Below are positions 45,741-58,205 of a DNA stretch of 64,000 nucleotides, one piece after another; the stretch's first letter is position 1; the number at the start of each line of letters is the position of its first letter. The translations under genes were made by a program, and so were the position numbers. This DNA is from Akebia trifoliata (Eukaryota > Streptophyta > Magnoliopsida > Ranunculales > Lardizabalaceae): the NCBI GenBank assembly GCA_017979445.1, contig CM030706.1, forward strand, positions 14,990,967 to 15,054,966, read 5' to 3'. The notes below the pieces were generated by a model. The model was not told the DNA's origin, did not search any database, and saw only the letters and a program-made list of their open reading frames with translations.

Positions 45741-46411
45741 GGTTGGGAAGAAAAATTTCATTTAAAACATTCGGTTGGTTTTGGATGAATTTAAGGGATG
45801 ATGAATAGTAAATTTTGTTTAAAAATTATTTATATAAGATGGGGATAAAATCAGTATTTTACATGTTGTTTCATTTAACGATAACTCGACCGTCCGAACT
45901 CCAAAGTGACGAGTGAATACTCTATTTTATATAATTTTTCATTTCGGATCTAATAGCGTGGTTTGATTTTTCAAATCCTATCTCTAACAAAAATTTACTT
46001 TTTTGGCCCGGTAGGACCTTAAAATTGATGTTGTTTTCATTTTTTTGATAATTCGACTTTTTGGACTCTAAAAATGACGAATAAATACTCCATTTTCTAA
46101 AAATTTTTGTTAAAGATCCAATGGGGGCATCAAATTTTTAAAATTCTATTTCTAGAAAAAATTTAATTTTTTACCTAGTCTAACTTGAAAATCGAGGATT
46201 TTACAATTTTCTATTCGGATTTGCATTTGAGCGTGCTTACAAGCTACTATATATTTTTCGATCATTTCGAACCCAATGGGGAGGTCAAATTTCATTAAAA
46301 ATGACTAGAACAAAATCTTAAAATTTTACCCTAATTCTCACTTTCATAATTTTCTCAAAATTTTATTATTTATGTTTCTCGAGATACAAATAAAAAACTT
46401 GGGATATTATA
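45741..46411 (-). repeat. 3' LTR of chromovirus-like element G (approximate left end)
   Basis: On the minus strand the segment starts TATAATATCCCAAG directly after a polypurine tract, as chromovirus LTRs of Tekay/Del type do (TGTAATATCC). The left end is not resolved. Confidence 0.55.
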
Positions 46412-46426
46412 TTCTCCCCCCTTAAT
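46412..46426 (-). other. Polypurine tract of element G
   Basis: Sense strand TTAAGGGGGGAGAAT, preceded by TTTCGAGGATAAAATTT. This is the usual ending of chromovirus pol (GAGGACGAAAT, then the purine tract). Confidence 0.7.
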
Positions 46427-47863
46427 AAAAATTTTATCCTCGAAATTTCAATGTCATATCCTATTCTTCAAATAGTCCTTATTGTTGATATTCATATCAA
46501 ATTCAACATCTCTACCTCTCATTCCATATTTTACTTATCGTGATATTTCTTCAAAACACTTGTCATAAATCTTATGATTTAAAATTTTAATCAAAAGGAT
46601 AAATTCTATATCGTATCTTTTAAATTTATCAAATAAATTGTCTCACAAATTAACCATGTGTGAAGGGTCTGACAAATACTTCTTCAGCATGGATACGTAG
46701 AACACGTCCTGAATCTGTTTGAGTTGCGGTGGTGAATCAATTTGTAGGTCACTGGCCTTATCTATTCAACTATCTTAAACGGTTTCATAGCTACAAGCCA
46801 CACACTTCCTTTCCCTATTCTTAAATGCATAGCATTGACTAATTATTGCTTAAATATCATTGTAATATCAATTAAACCTTATTCATGTAACTTTATCTTA
46901 CCCAAATCACATATATTTTCACTAATCATCCAATACTGATATTACCACAATTAACCTTTATAAATCTCACAACTATCTTTTATGAATTCAATTCATAAGC
47001 ATAATATTGCTATCTTACATTCTTCATCTATTTTCTCACAATTCCATTAAGTTTCCATTAATACAACATTGTCGCAAAATTATTCTTTCACACATCTTAC
47101 ATCGACCCACTTCCTAACTTATACTATACTAAATCTCTTTTCTTTTACATACTACATGCATGCTCTTTCGAAATTGTATGATACCTTTTTCAAATTTCAC
47201 TAGTTCCTCGACTCAACCATGTATAATATCAGTTATTACCCATACTTTCACATGCTACATAGTCACATTACTAGTCTTATAAATCATACTCGTCTTTTCA
47301 CACTTTACAATCATCTTAACACCTAAAACATACTTATTAATTATCAAAATGCACATTACTACTCATCATTATATTAACACGCATCCCCACAATACACATT
47401 TCCACATGTAATGTTCTTTTCTACTTTACTCTACTATGCCTATTTCATCAACATCCTTTACCCTATACTGCTTAACAACTTTTATCAATCATAGTCTCCC
47501 TATGATGTAGATAATTTTATTACTCGACCCGTGTTAGTAGTTTCTAGTTCTAGCAAGAGTGCAAAATCTCAGCAAAATTATATGATCTAGAGGAATCGTA
47601 TTAAATAGAACTCCAATTAAAAATCGTGCCTTCCAAAACTTCGTTAGAGACAGGTACTTTCTCCTGGTTCACAACACCTGCATACGACTGTGATAGATGG
47701 CACTCTCTCCTTATTTATCCCACTTGATCACACGCTTAACATGTCAACAATCTTGTCTTTGTAGGTTTCTATGAAATGTGTAGTTGGTAGACTGCGTCTG
47801 TAGTCTTTGAACTTGCCTTGTTGGTTTATTTACCTCTGTTGGCATCATTGGAGCCCTAATTGT
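46427..47863 (-). pseudogene. Decayed pol end of chromovirus-like element G
   Basis: Only one short piece is readable: DSPPQLKQIQDVFYVSMLKK with YLSDPSHM (46653-46740), the integrase C-terminus of Tekay/Del chromoviruses. The rest (46800-47863) is A/T-rich with no supported gene. No chromodomain could be read, although that end of the protein is badly decayed. Confidence 0.6.
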
Positions 47864-50538
47864 TGATGAGTATCTCAAAATACTGAATTATACACACATT
47901 TCCAGGATATTTATCTTTATTTTTATCTTTATTTCTCCGTATTAAGGTAATAATCATGATAAGTCTCGAAACATCATGTTTCATGTTAATTAGGCTTAAT
48001 TATACATAAATAAATTCATTTACTAGATAAATCTAATTACATGTGTTTCTTGTGCAGAAAATCAACATTTTGAAATCAAAATCTCAAGGCAAAAGTATTT
48101 GGACCCACTTTGGAATGCCCTAATCCTTAACTCATGTTCTCCTATTTCGTCTTTTTGTGCAAAGAAAAGTTGAGGTTACATTTGGACTCTTCTAGACATA
48201 TTTTTCTCTATACATAGAGCATCAATCTCTAGAGAAAGGTTCCCTCTTGGTTTACTCATCTAAGAATCCTTTAATCTAAGGCTCTTAGCCTCTTCTCCTA
48301 TATTTTTGTAGTTTTATTTTCTTGTTTAGTTTCTTTTGGCTAAATAGTCATGTAAGAAGTAAAATAAGAAGAATTTGTAAATTTCTCCATGAAATGAAGA
48401 AAAGTTCTTTTCTCTCTTATCTTCCCTCTCTTGCAATGACATTAGGCTAAGCTCACCTCCATTGGAGAGTGAATAAGTCTAGAGAAAGTTTTTGTGTTGT
48501 TTCTACTTTCATGTCTTTCTTTTATCTAAAATACTTATGAGTTCTCTTTAAGATTTTTTACACCTTTTATTCTTAATATAGATACTTTATGCTTAGATTA
48601 GTCAAGATAAAGTATGCTTAAACTAGATAATTAGTAGTAGGAAGTTCAAGGAATTCTACTTTGTTGATGTTCTCTCATTTGATTTCATTTGCTAAACTTT
48701 CCGATCTAAGAAGCTAACACCAAGCTCTTACGATTGAGTTATAAAAAGGCTAAAGACTAGGAATTGCTCATCAACATGTTCTAGGTAGATCCACCTCCAA
48801 TGGTGCTTTAATTTCATAAGTTTACTTGATTTTAACTTCATTTACTTTAGTCCATTTTCTAGTAACTTTAAATCTTCTTATAAGTTCAAAAATACAAATA
48901 AAAATAGTTTTAATTCCTTTTGGTTAATTCGAATTTTATTCTCTTAGCTTAACTCTACTCCCCCTTTCTCTTTGGTTTGTGTAGACACCCCATTTTTGCA
49001 TCCGCCTGATTAATCAACTCGTCAACCCGATCGCAAGGATTCCCAATGATGGATGTGTATTCCATTGCTTTATTTTGTTACCAGATATGTTTCAGAAATC
49101 CGGATGAGGTATCTCGAATTGACAAAACCTTAGAAACCACGCTACGCTAGGAAAATACGACCCCAGAAACATAGAAATCATCATCTTGTAGACCAAAAAG
49201 AAGTTTCACGATAAAAATCACTAAAAATTGACCAAATTACCAAAATACCCCTAACCACAAAACAACCTTAGAGCCTACGTTACGCTTAGGAAAACTCTCT
49301 CGAACACATAAAATAACAAATCGGAACAAAATAAATCATTTCACCAATTTTAACAAAATTTGACAAAATTACGAAAATGCCCCTCGTAAAGTTCACAATC
49401 ATTTCACACAAAAAATTTCATAAATGACACAAACTAATATTTCCATTGAATTCCTTATGAAAAACCGATTCTAAAACATCCTAGAACATTAAAACCGACT
49501 TGAAACGTGAAAAGTCCTCTTCGGGGGCAAAACGGTAATTTCACAATTTTCATGATAAAAAATTCCGAAATTAATAAATAAAACATTAAATAATTAAATT
49601 TAAACATTAATGAAATTAATTTAAAAATTTGAACCTAAAAAATCGATTAATCGGACTCTCAGGCAAAATTGTTGAGGTTCGTGGGATATTTCTTTAAGGA
49701 CCCCTCCATTTGGGGGTCCAAAGAATTAAAAATATTTTAGAGGAGGGGTTCTCCAAAAATCAAAGTAAATCAAGCAAGACTAAGGTCAAGGTATTAAAGT
49801 CAATCAAGTGAGACTGAAGTCAAAATTAAAGTCAATTAAGCAAGACTAAAGTCAAGATACTTAAAGTCAATCAATTAAGACTAAAGTCAAAACATTAAAA
49901 GTCAATCAAATAAGACCAAAAGTCATAATAGAATTATAATTGATTAATAACTCTATCTAATAGAGTTCTAACTTAAAAATAATTCTACCTAAAAGAATTC
50001 TAATTAAAACACAATTCTACCTAAAAGAATTCTAATTAAAACACAATTCTACCTAAAACAAGTCAAATTAAAACACAACTCTAATTAAAAGATCTCTAAT
50101 TAAACACTAACTCTATCCAAATCAACCCCTAAAAACATCTATAAATAGAGGTGCTCACACCCTATTTTCGTATCAAATAATAAACCCTAAGAGAAGTAGG
50201 TCTAGAAGCTCCTCTAGCCCCCCATAAACCCTAGTTTTGGAGCCCCAACTCCTTAGCTAACATCCCTCCTTCAATTTTAGTCTAGAAAACACCCAAAAGC
50301 CTTCTAAAAACACCCTCAAATCCACAACGAAATTGAAGAGTTCAGATTCAAAAACAAGGAGATGATCGGTTCCTAGACCGTAATAACTAGGTGGCGACTC
50401 CCAAACCTCAAGGGTCAAAAGCGGATCCGCGCACCCCGCGGATCGAGGGCGCTTTCAGTTTGATCCCCTACTTGCCCCACAAGTAACGTAAAAATAAGAT
50501 TAATATTAATTCCGGTGGGAAGAACAACTATAGTCCCA
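47864..50538 (+). repeat. Athila-B type LTR split by an E-type solo LTR
   Basis: 47864-48979 plus 50458-50538 match the reverse complement of 20110-21320, from TGATGAGTATCTC to AGTCCCA. Without the insertion and one TSD copy it is about 1.19 kb. I see no matching 5-bp duplication around it, and a few bases of B-like leader (AGAATTT) follow, so it may be a truncated element rather than a clean solo LTR. Confidence 0.85.
48980..50457 (+). mobile_element. Solo LTR of the E family (E3), TSD GTTTG
   Basis: It begins TGTAGACACC and ends GGCGCTTTCA, flanked by GTTTG on both sides (48975-48979 and 50458-50462). Compared with 52786-54515 it lacks roughly 250-300 bp after 50360, just downstream of the TATA box (50140-50147). 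It demonstrates an independent E-family insertion. Confidence 0.93.
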
Positions 50539-51356
50539 CCAGAATTTAAAAAAAAAAAAACTTCAACCCTAATCCCTTTCTTATTCTCTTCTTTCCTAAT
50601 CTACTAGTACTACAATACAAATTGGAAAATGAGAGATTTCGACCAATGTTCTTCCTCCTTCCATGCCCTATTGTGAAGAGATTTACAATGAGAAAGATTG
50701 ACTAAGAGATATTGAGATTGAGAGATTGAGTTTCAGAGAATCAGAGTAGAGCTTAGGTGAACAAAATTTTATTGAAAGTGATAGAATGAGGTGCCAATCC
50801 CTAATTTTTAATAACCTTTATAATATTGGTTTTACTAAAACCTTCATTATTCACTACTATAATGTCGATTTTAGTCACATTGACATTGTAATAAATGAGG
50901 AAAAACTATTATGAAAATACAACCATTTATATAATGTCGATTTTTAGTAAAATCAATGTTATAATTAAAATTTAAAATATTATCCCATCATTGATATAAT
51001 GTCAGTTTTACTAAAAACCGATGTTATAATTAAAATCTAAAATATCCAAAAATCCATATCCATCTAACATCGGTTTTTTTATTATATAAAACTAACATTA
51101 AATTGAATATATAACATTTGTTTTTCTAAAAATCGACATTAGATCCTTTTATTTTTCTTTTTTGAATTTTTGTTTTCTTAGCTACATGCATTAATTAAGA
51201 CTTCTCCATAAAATTTCCCAAAAAATTCTATAATTTAGCTTTGATTACATTTTCTAATAAATAAATTAGACCTAATAAGGAGGCTTGCACATTTTCAACA
51301 ACACATAATGACAGCTTCTGCTAGTGTTGTTTTCCTTCATTCATAAAGGTAACATC
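50539..51356. repeat. CACTA-like subterminal hairpin repeats and flank
   Basis: Between 50815 and 51145 at least six copies of ATAATGTCGGTTTT-type words occur, each followed by its near inverse (AAAACCGATGTTAT). Such arrays are typical of subterminal regions of plant CACTA (En/Spm) DNA transposons, and CACTAC is at 50852. No transposase and no second end were found. The rest of the span has no supported gene. Confidence 0.45.
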
Positions 51357-52785
51357 TGTGGCGCCCCGCCAAACGCTAACACAATGTCCCATGTCAAATA
51401 TCAAGGTACAAGGTGGTACTTTGAAATTTCGGCATAGTCTCCTCTATTTATGTTAGCATTCCAAAGCGTTCAACTTGTTTTACCTGATAAACAACATCCA
51501 TAATATCTTGTATATAGATATATAGCGGAAACCTATATACATCTAATAACGTACGATAGATCATAGTACGATCGGATAAATAAAATATCGGATTATACAA
51601 ATATTTGTCACTCTAAGAAAAGTCCTAACGCTCAATATAAGACCAATAAGACTACCTGAACGAATTAACACTACTAGGGAGTATAGCCCCAATACTCACC
51701 AAGTAACGGACTTTGGTAATCTATTTGACTTACAAGATGGTCCTCACTCATTTTCTACACCTGCCCCGCCAAGCTCCGGATCTGAAACTAAAAAATAGAG
51801 AAAGAAAGGGTGAGTAACAATGGTTATTCAGTATGGAAGCAAACAATTTCTACCAATAACATCTCCTAACATGAACGAATAAACAAACTGAATCATTTTA
51901 AAATATGCAAAGTTTTACCGAAGAAACTACGATTAACTAGTACATATAGCTAGGGATGAGCAACTAAATATTTTAAAACTCACATTACATCAATCAATAA
52001 TACCCACTATAGCATTTTTTTATACAAATCTAATTGATCAAATGGAAATATTAAACATGTATTTCATTTTATATATCAAAATAAGACAACAAATACATAA
52101 TACACAAAGGTAGAGTAGTGGAATTAGAAAGTTGAGACTCATGACTGGATCGTTCCTAGTTGGGACATGATATTTCATAATAAAGTATTAGTTCCTGATT
52201 TTGTGGCTGGGTCACTATTTACTACACTTGCGGGATCATTTATCCGGCTCAGGCTGGCTATTTGACGTGATCGTTAACAATGGGTCTCTTTTCGATGTGT
52301 CAGAACGTTCGACTAGTATAGATTGTTAGTGATCACTGACTAATCATCTTCATATATGCCTATCAGACGTTCATGTGATTCTCAAATATACAATCCATTC
52401 ATATGCGACCACCTTTACATTACAAGTTTACTAGTAAAGCTAGAGAGGAATAAACCCAGATTCTAGTTGTGACTACACTCTCATATGCGTCCCATACCGT
52501 GTATGAGTTTGGTTGTCCCTACCGTACATCCCAAGATAGTACACCACTTCGGATGATATGACGCACTATCCTTTCAAACATTCACAGACTCTTTAACATC
52601 TCACAAAATAGCTACATATATATATTATTTTTATTTAAAAATAAAAGAAAAATTAACAATACAAGGTTGAGAATAGATATCCAATTTCCTACCATGCAAC
52701 TGTAGCCACCAGGCCTTAATTAAAATAACAAAACGGAAAAGTAAACAGCGCCTCACGCTAATAAAAAATAAATAACCATACAACC
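51357..52785 (+). repeat. Possible chromovirus LTR fragment, cut by E2
   Basis: The sequence begins TGTGGCGCCCCGCCAAACGC, resembling the TGTnGCGnCCCG starts of some chromovirus LTRs, and has no ORF. E2 interrupts it at 52786; CAACC (52781-52785) would be the TSD. The other end is outside the window. Confidence 0.35.
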
Positions 52786-54515
52786 TGTAGACACCTCATT
52801 TTTGCGTCCGCCTGATTAATCAACTCGTCAACCTGATCGCAACGGTTCCCAATGATGGATGTTTATTCCAATGCTTTATTTTGTTACCAGATATGTTTTA
52901 GAAATTCGGATGAAGTATCTCAAACTGACAAAGCCTTAGAAATCACGCTACACTAGGAAAATACGACTCTAAAAACATAGAAATCATCATTTTACAGACA
53001 AAAAGAAGTTTCACAATAAAATTCACTAAAAAACGACCAAATTACAAAAATACCCCTAACATCAAAAGATCCCTAGAGCCTACGTTATGCTTAGGAAAAC
53101 CCATTCAAACACAAAATAACAAATTGAAATCAAATAAATCATTTAGCCAATTTTCACAGAATTTGACAAAATTACGAAAATGCCCCTCATAAAGTCCACG
53201 ATCATTTCACACAAAAAACTTCATAAATGATACAAACCAATATTTCCATTGAATTCCTTACGAAAAATCGATTCTAAAACATCTTAGAACATCAAAAATT
53301 GACTTAAAACGCGGAAAATCCTCTCCGGGGACAAAACGGTAATTTCACAATTTTCATAATTAAAAATTTTGAAATTAATAAATAAAACATTAAATAATTA
53401 AAGTGAAACATTAATGAAATTAATTTAAAATTTGAACTAAAAAAATCGATCAATCAGGCTCTTAGGCAAAGGTGTTGAGGGTTGGCAAGATACTTTTTAA
53501 GGGCCCCTTCATTTGGGGGTCCAAAGAATTAAAGATATAATAGAAGGGGGTTCTCCAAAAAATTAAAGTCAATCAAGCAAGACTAAAGTCAAGGTATTAA
53601 AGTCAATCAAATAGGACTAAAGTCAAAATTAAAGTCAATTAAGCAAGACTAAAGTCAAGATATTAAAGTTAATCAATTAAGACTAAAGTCAAAATCTTAA
53701 AGTCAATCAAATAAGACCAAAAGTCAAAATCCTAATAGAGTTCCAATTAAATAATAACTCTATTTAATAGAGTTCTAACTAAAATATAACTTTACCTAAA
53801 ATAATTCTAATTAAAATACAACTCTACCTAAAACAATTATAACTAAAATACAACTCTAACTAAAAGAATTATAATCAAACACTAATTCTATCTAAATCAA
53901 CCCTTAAAAAAATCTATAAATAGAGGTCCTCACACCCTATTTTCGTATCAAATGATAAATCCTAAGAGAAGTAGGTCAAAAAGTACCCCTATCCTCCCAT
54001 AAACCCTAGTTTTGAAGCCCCAACTCCTTACCTAACACCCATACTTCGATTTTAGCTTGAAAAATACCTAGAAGCCCTTCAAAAACCCCTCAAAACCCAT
54101 AGAAAAAACTCGAAGAATCCAAATCTATGAAAGAGATACCTTGCCTCGGAGATCAGAAATTATATCTAGAGATAGAACGAAGCGAGAAGTACTATACAAG
54201 GAGTTACTCAATCAGATCTGAGGGAACGATAAAGTTGTCTTCAGAAAGGTATAATTTCTTAATTTTTTCTTATTATCTAGGTTTTTTTAGCAATATAATT
54301 TATTTGAGAAATTAGTAGAGACCGGCCTTGGCCGGGCGGGGTTGGTGCCTAACATCTTCCAACCCCATAACGTGATCCCCGGACCCTTTTTTCTTTCGTA
54401 GATTAGTAACGTTTGCCTTTTTTAGAGTTAGTTTAGTTCCTAGACCGTAATAACTAGGTGGCGATTCCCAAACCTCAAGGCTCAAAAGCGGATCCGCGGA
54501 TCTAGGGCGCTTTCA
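52786..54515 (+). repeat. 5' LTR of gag-only element E2
   Basis: A 1,730-bp LTR, TGTAGACACC to GGGCGCTTTCA, matching 62809-64000 and 24371-25932. It has U3 tandem arrays (AGTCAATCAAGCAAGACTAA-type at 53560-53720; CTAACTAAAATATAACTCTA-type at 53740-53890) and TATAAATA at 53915-53922. TGGCGATTCC at 54459-54468 nearly repeats the PBS start. Confidence 0.93.
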
Positions 54516-54516
54516 G

Positions 54517-54534
54517 TGGCGACTCCGCTGGGGA
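54517..54534 (+). other. Primer-binding site of E2
   Basis: TGGCGACTCCGCTGGGGA begins one base after the LTR. It differs by one base from the PBS of Tat element A, supporting a Tat origin for the E family. Confidence 0.9.
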
Positions 54535-57283
54535 TGTTTGAGGATCAAACTTGAAAAGCCCCAAGTATGGGAGCATTGCCAAATAGACTTAGTTTTTACT
54601 TATTTTTTATTTTTATTTTTTATTTTTTTTGGGTGTGTTTATTTATTTTATTTTATTTTTTTCTTTAGATTTTATTGTTCTTATAGCATTATGTGATTGG
54701 ATTTTGAGTATATTATTTTGAAATATTGTTTTCTATGGTGCAATCGGGGTCATAGTGGGTGACCTATAAATCTTAAAAAATTGAGGATGGAACGATGGTA
54801 ATTAGGATAAGAACCATGAATGTTTTTTTAAAATTTGATTTTTTTTTGTACAAAAAAGCAATTACAGTGTTGAATGCCCGTAAGTCAACTTGAAGTGATT
54901 TCCAAAAAAAAATATGGACTAATTATTTAAAGTTCAACTTGATAGGGCGTTTTCAAAATTAGTACTTTGATGAGTCAAGTTTCGATCTTTCTTACATTAG
55001 ACCAACTGCAAAAGCTTTATGAAGCTTATAGAACATTCCTTTTTGCTAATGGATCAATATCAAGCTCTTGAGAAAGCTCTTTCTCTTTTAGATAAAATCC
55101 AGGTCTTTTGAGTGGGGTCTCGATTGGGAGTCTCGGTTGGCAAGGTTCAACGCACGGTATCAATATAAAAAAAAATTGCAGAATTTTCTTTGTTTTTGGC
55201 TGCTGTGAAGAACTATTTCTCCAAACCTAGTTATAATTGTTCTCAGGGGAGAGAAGTAATACTAATATCTTCCTGAACCCCATCTTCAAGTTCGATGAAT
55301 CTGAACTCTGTAACTCAAACCACGTCGTCTCATTACCCGAATTCAAGAAGCCAAAACGAAATTCCCAAATCTCGGGGAAATCGATTTAGAACAACAATGA
55401 GCATGATGATGCGACTGCGTCATCTATGCCGGTCAACATTCCTGATTGATCAAAGATTAATAAGTGATTATAGAGATAATTGATTGAGAGAGAACTATGA
55501 AGACGAAATCGGTGATGAGGATGGAGGTAGAGTTGCTCCTCACAAGTTCTTAGCGAGCAATTTACGCATTGCTTCGTTCTTTAAGGTGCTGGAAGGACTT
55601 TGAAGGTAAGAGTTGAGTAGGATTAGAGGTGTTATTGGGAAGGGAACGGGTCTTGAAGATTAACTTACCTAGGAGACCTCGATCCAAGTCTGAGTCAGAC
55701 TCGATCAAGCATCGTTTGCTGAGTTGCAGGTTTGTATTAAACTTCACGAATCATTTGAAAATAATCAGGCGAGTTTGTCTGTCCTTTGGCAGCAACAAAT
55801 AAGTGGTATGGACAGCAACATATATAAATAAAAAAATAACACTGAGTTGAATGTTGCTGGCAGCAACATAAGGTGAGGGTCAATTGTTATCTTTTAAGTC
55901 TATGGGTACTGTTTTGCTTATTAGAAAAATCTTAAGGGTACATTGTAAAATGGGATAATTGAAAAAAAAAATAATAGTGAGTTGAATGTTGCTAGCAGCA
56001 ACATGGAATTTTTTTATTTGTTTTTTTTTATAAAAAAATTGGTCTAGTCTTACTAGTTTAGTAGGGTCTCTTCCTTACTAAGAGTCATTGACCTCGCCAC
56101 GTGGCACCTGAAAGAGCAATCCAATGCCACGTGCTTGTGGCGGATAAAATTTTGAGAAAAAAAAAATTTCAAGAAAATTTTTAAAAATTAATTCTCATTT
56201 TTGAATTTTAATTTCTTAGCCACCCATTTTCAAAACCTTGGATTTAAATATTATTATTATTATTATTAAATTGAATTCTCGGATCTACATTCTTTTCCAT
56301 CAAAATCTATAAGGTTGTGATATTGGATTGTCGACATGATGAACCACGTGGCATAATGACCCTTAGTAATTTTGAAATCTTATTATGTTAGTCAAGCTAG
56401 TTTGGTCCTCACCCAAAGTGATTTTTGTTTGGAACATAAAAAAATTAGTATTATTCATTTTTTTTGAAAAAATAAAAAAGATTCATCACTGCTCCACAAT
56501 TACCATTCTATCCTCAATTTTTCTTTGAAGTTTCAAATTATTTTGGGTCACCCAAAATAACCTTTGATTATACCATAAAAAAGAAATCCATTTGATTTGG
56601 ATTAAAAAATTGTGTGCTTGTTTCAATATTGGATTGGATCAGTTATTCCATGTTATATTCATTGATTGATTTACCATGATATATGCATATTTGATCATGA
56701 TCAGTTCTTCCTTTGTCGTTTGATGCTATTGATTTAATGTGTTATGCTTGCTCTTATCATATGCATTTATTCAATCTTTGATAATTTGATTGGTATGATC
56801 TATATTTGATGTCATTGATGCTTGAATATATGTTGTGTTTTGATCAAGCCTATGAGCCCATTTGTTTGAAAAAGCCCCGGGCATACCCCACCCTACTGTG
56901 CACACACCACTAGCACGTTTATATTATTGCATTGCACACTTACACATCCTATATAGCCAACGTGACATTAGTGCGTGGCCTGGTCTCTTCGGAGATGCGA
57001 CGTCATTCATGAAAACCACAACTCCAGTCACGTACTTTAAGGTATATCAAACTGGGACATAAATACCGTCTGATCAGGTGATTCTGAGACGTATATTGAT
57101 GCACCCAGGCTAGAGTGACCTGAGCCTTTGACCTATTGTGAGCCACATAGTCACATGTCCCGATCGCCAACGTAGTACTAGTACGTGGTCGGTCCTCTCG
57201 TGGGATACCAAACCATTTATGAAAGCTACAACTCTTGACTCGTACCCATAGGTATGTGAAAGATAATCTAAGTATATCAATTG

Positions 57284-57460
57284 CACTTCTTGGTCAAAAT
57301 CGGTGCATAAGCGAGATCTTGCCCCGCTGTACCCTACTGTACGAGGGGGATAGACTATGTCTATTCTAGACGAGAGGTATTTAAGTGGGCCCTTGCTCAG
57401 CATCATGCGCCACCTCTCAACTGGAGATCAAACTGGCTGTTTTTGACTTCAGAGAAGTGA
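57284..57460 (+). promoter_or_regulatory. Conserved leader block with hairpin (E2 copy)
   Basis: It reads CTTCTTGGTCAAAATCGGTG, GAGATCTTGCCCC, GAGGGGGATAGACT, GTCTATTC, then CTTGCTCAGCATCATGCGCC, CTGGAGATC and CTTCAGAGAA. The palindrome ATAGAC-TAT-GTCTAT is at 57350-57364. It shares order and orientation with A (11680-11855) and B (19040-19205). Confidence 0.7.
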
Positions 57461-57661
57461 GTTGAGGTTTTAGATTATCACCTATACGGTATATCAAACC
57501 AAGCCACCACGTATCGAGAGCTATATAGGTGTATTTGGGCAAAGGTGGCCAGATAAATTGCATTGCACGTGATAAACCTAGAGTCTAGAAGCCTTCCTAT
57601 AGGTCACGACCCGAACTGACTATGGGTGTTCCCGGGTTGCTTTATTCAATCCAACCAATAG

Positions 57662-58082
57662 GTAAGTGGGCGGACCGATCCACAATAATCAAACAATACC
57701 CGCAATATCGGTTCGACCCAATCGGTGAAATGTACCGATTAATTTGAACCACTTAAACCAGTTAGCCCAATTGACAAGTGGATCAAACTAATCAATACCA
57801 AATCAGTTGGACTAATTGGTTTCACTTTTAAAGATCCAAACCATTTTGTATAGAATGATTTGATTTTAGGATCAAATTATTTTGTCTGATCAAAGGTTTT
57901 ATCCCAATCAGGGATAGACCCGCGTCTAACTTTTCTCACTTTCTTGGTCACTATAGACTTATAGTGCATTTGGATTTGATATTTTCCACCAGACTTGGGC
58001 TATTCTATATCGAAACTTTAATCATGTAATTAAGAGTCAAACCTTTAGAGTCAATGGTTAACCTTGGTTTACTTCCAATCAG
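57662..58082 (+). other. Candidate intron in E2 leader
   Basis: A strong donor (ATAG/GTAAGT at 57658-57667) and a pyrimidine-led acceptor (TTTACTTCCAATCAG at 58068-58082) bound 421 bp of A/T-rich sequence just before gag. No transcript evidence is available. Confidence 0.35.
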
Positions 58083-58205
58083 GTGATAATTGGTCCCAAA
58101 CGTTCTAAACCTCCATCTGTACCACTTTGGGTCCATGAAAAAAACCGTCTTTCTAGAGTACCATTGCCAAGTAGTCAGTATTTGCCACGAGAAGAAACGA
58201 GTACC

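Larger units (their letters stand above)
54535..58205 (+). other. Long leader of E2
   Basis: A 3.7-kb region between PBS and gag with no supported ORF. It contains two TGTTGCT-nnn-AGCAACA palindromes (near 55849 and 55988), three CACGTG G-boxes (56098, 56128, 56345), an ATT microsatellite near 56250, the conserved leader hairpin block, and a possible intron at 57662-58082. Confidence 0.65.

Noticed and set aside
57110..57406. 98-codon minus-strand frame in E2 leader
   Set aside because: It is antisense to the element and covers the conserved hairpin block; no homology is recognised.
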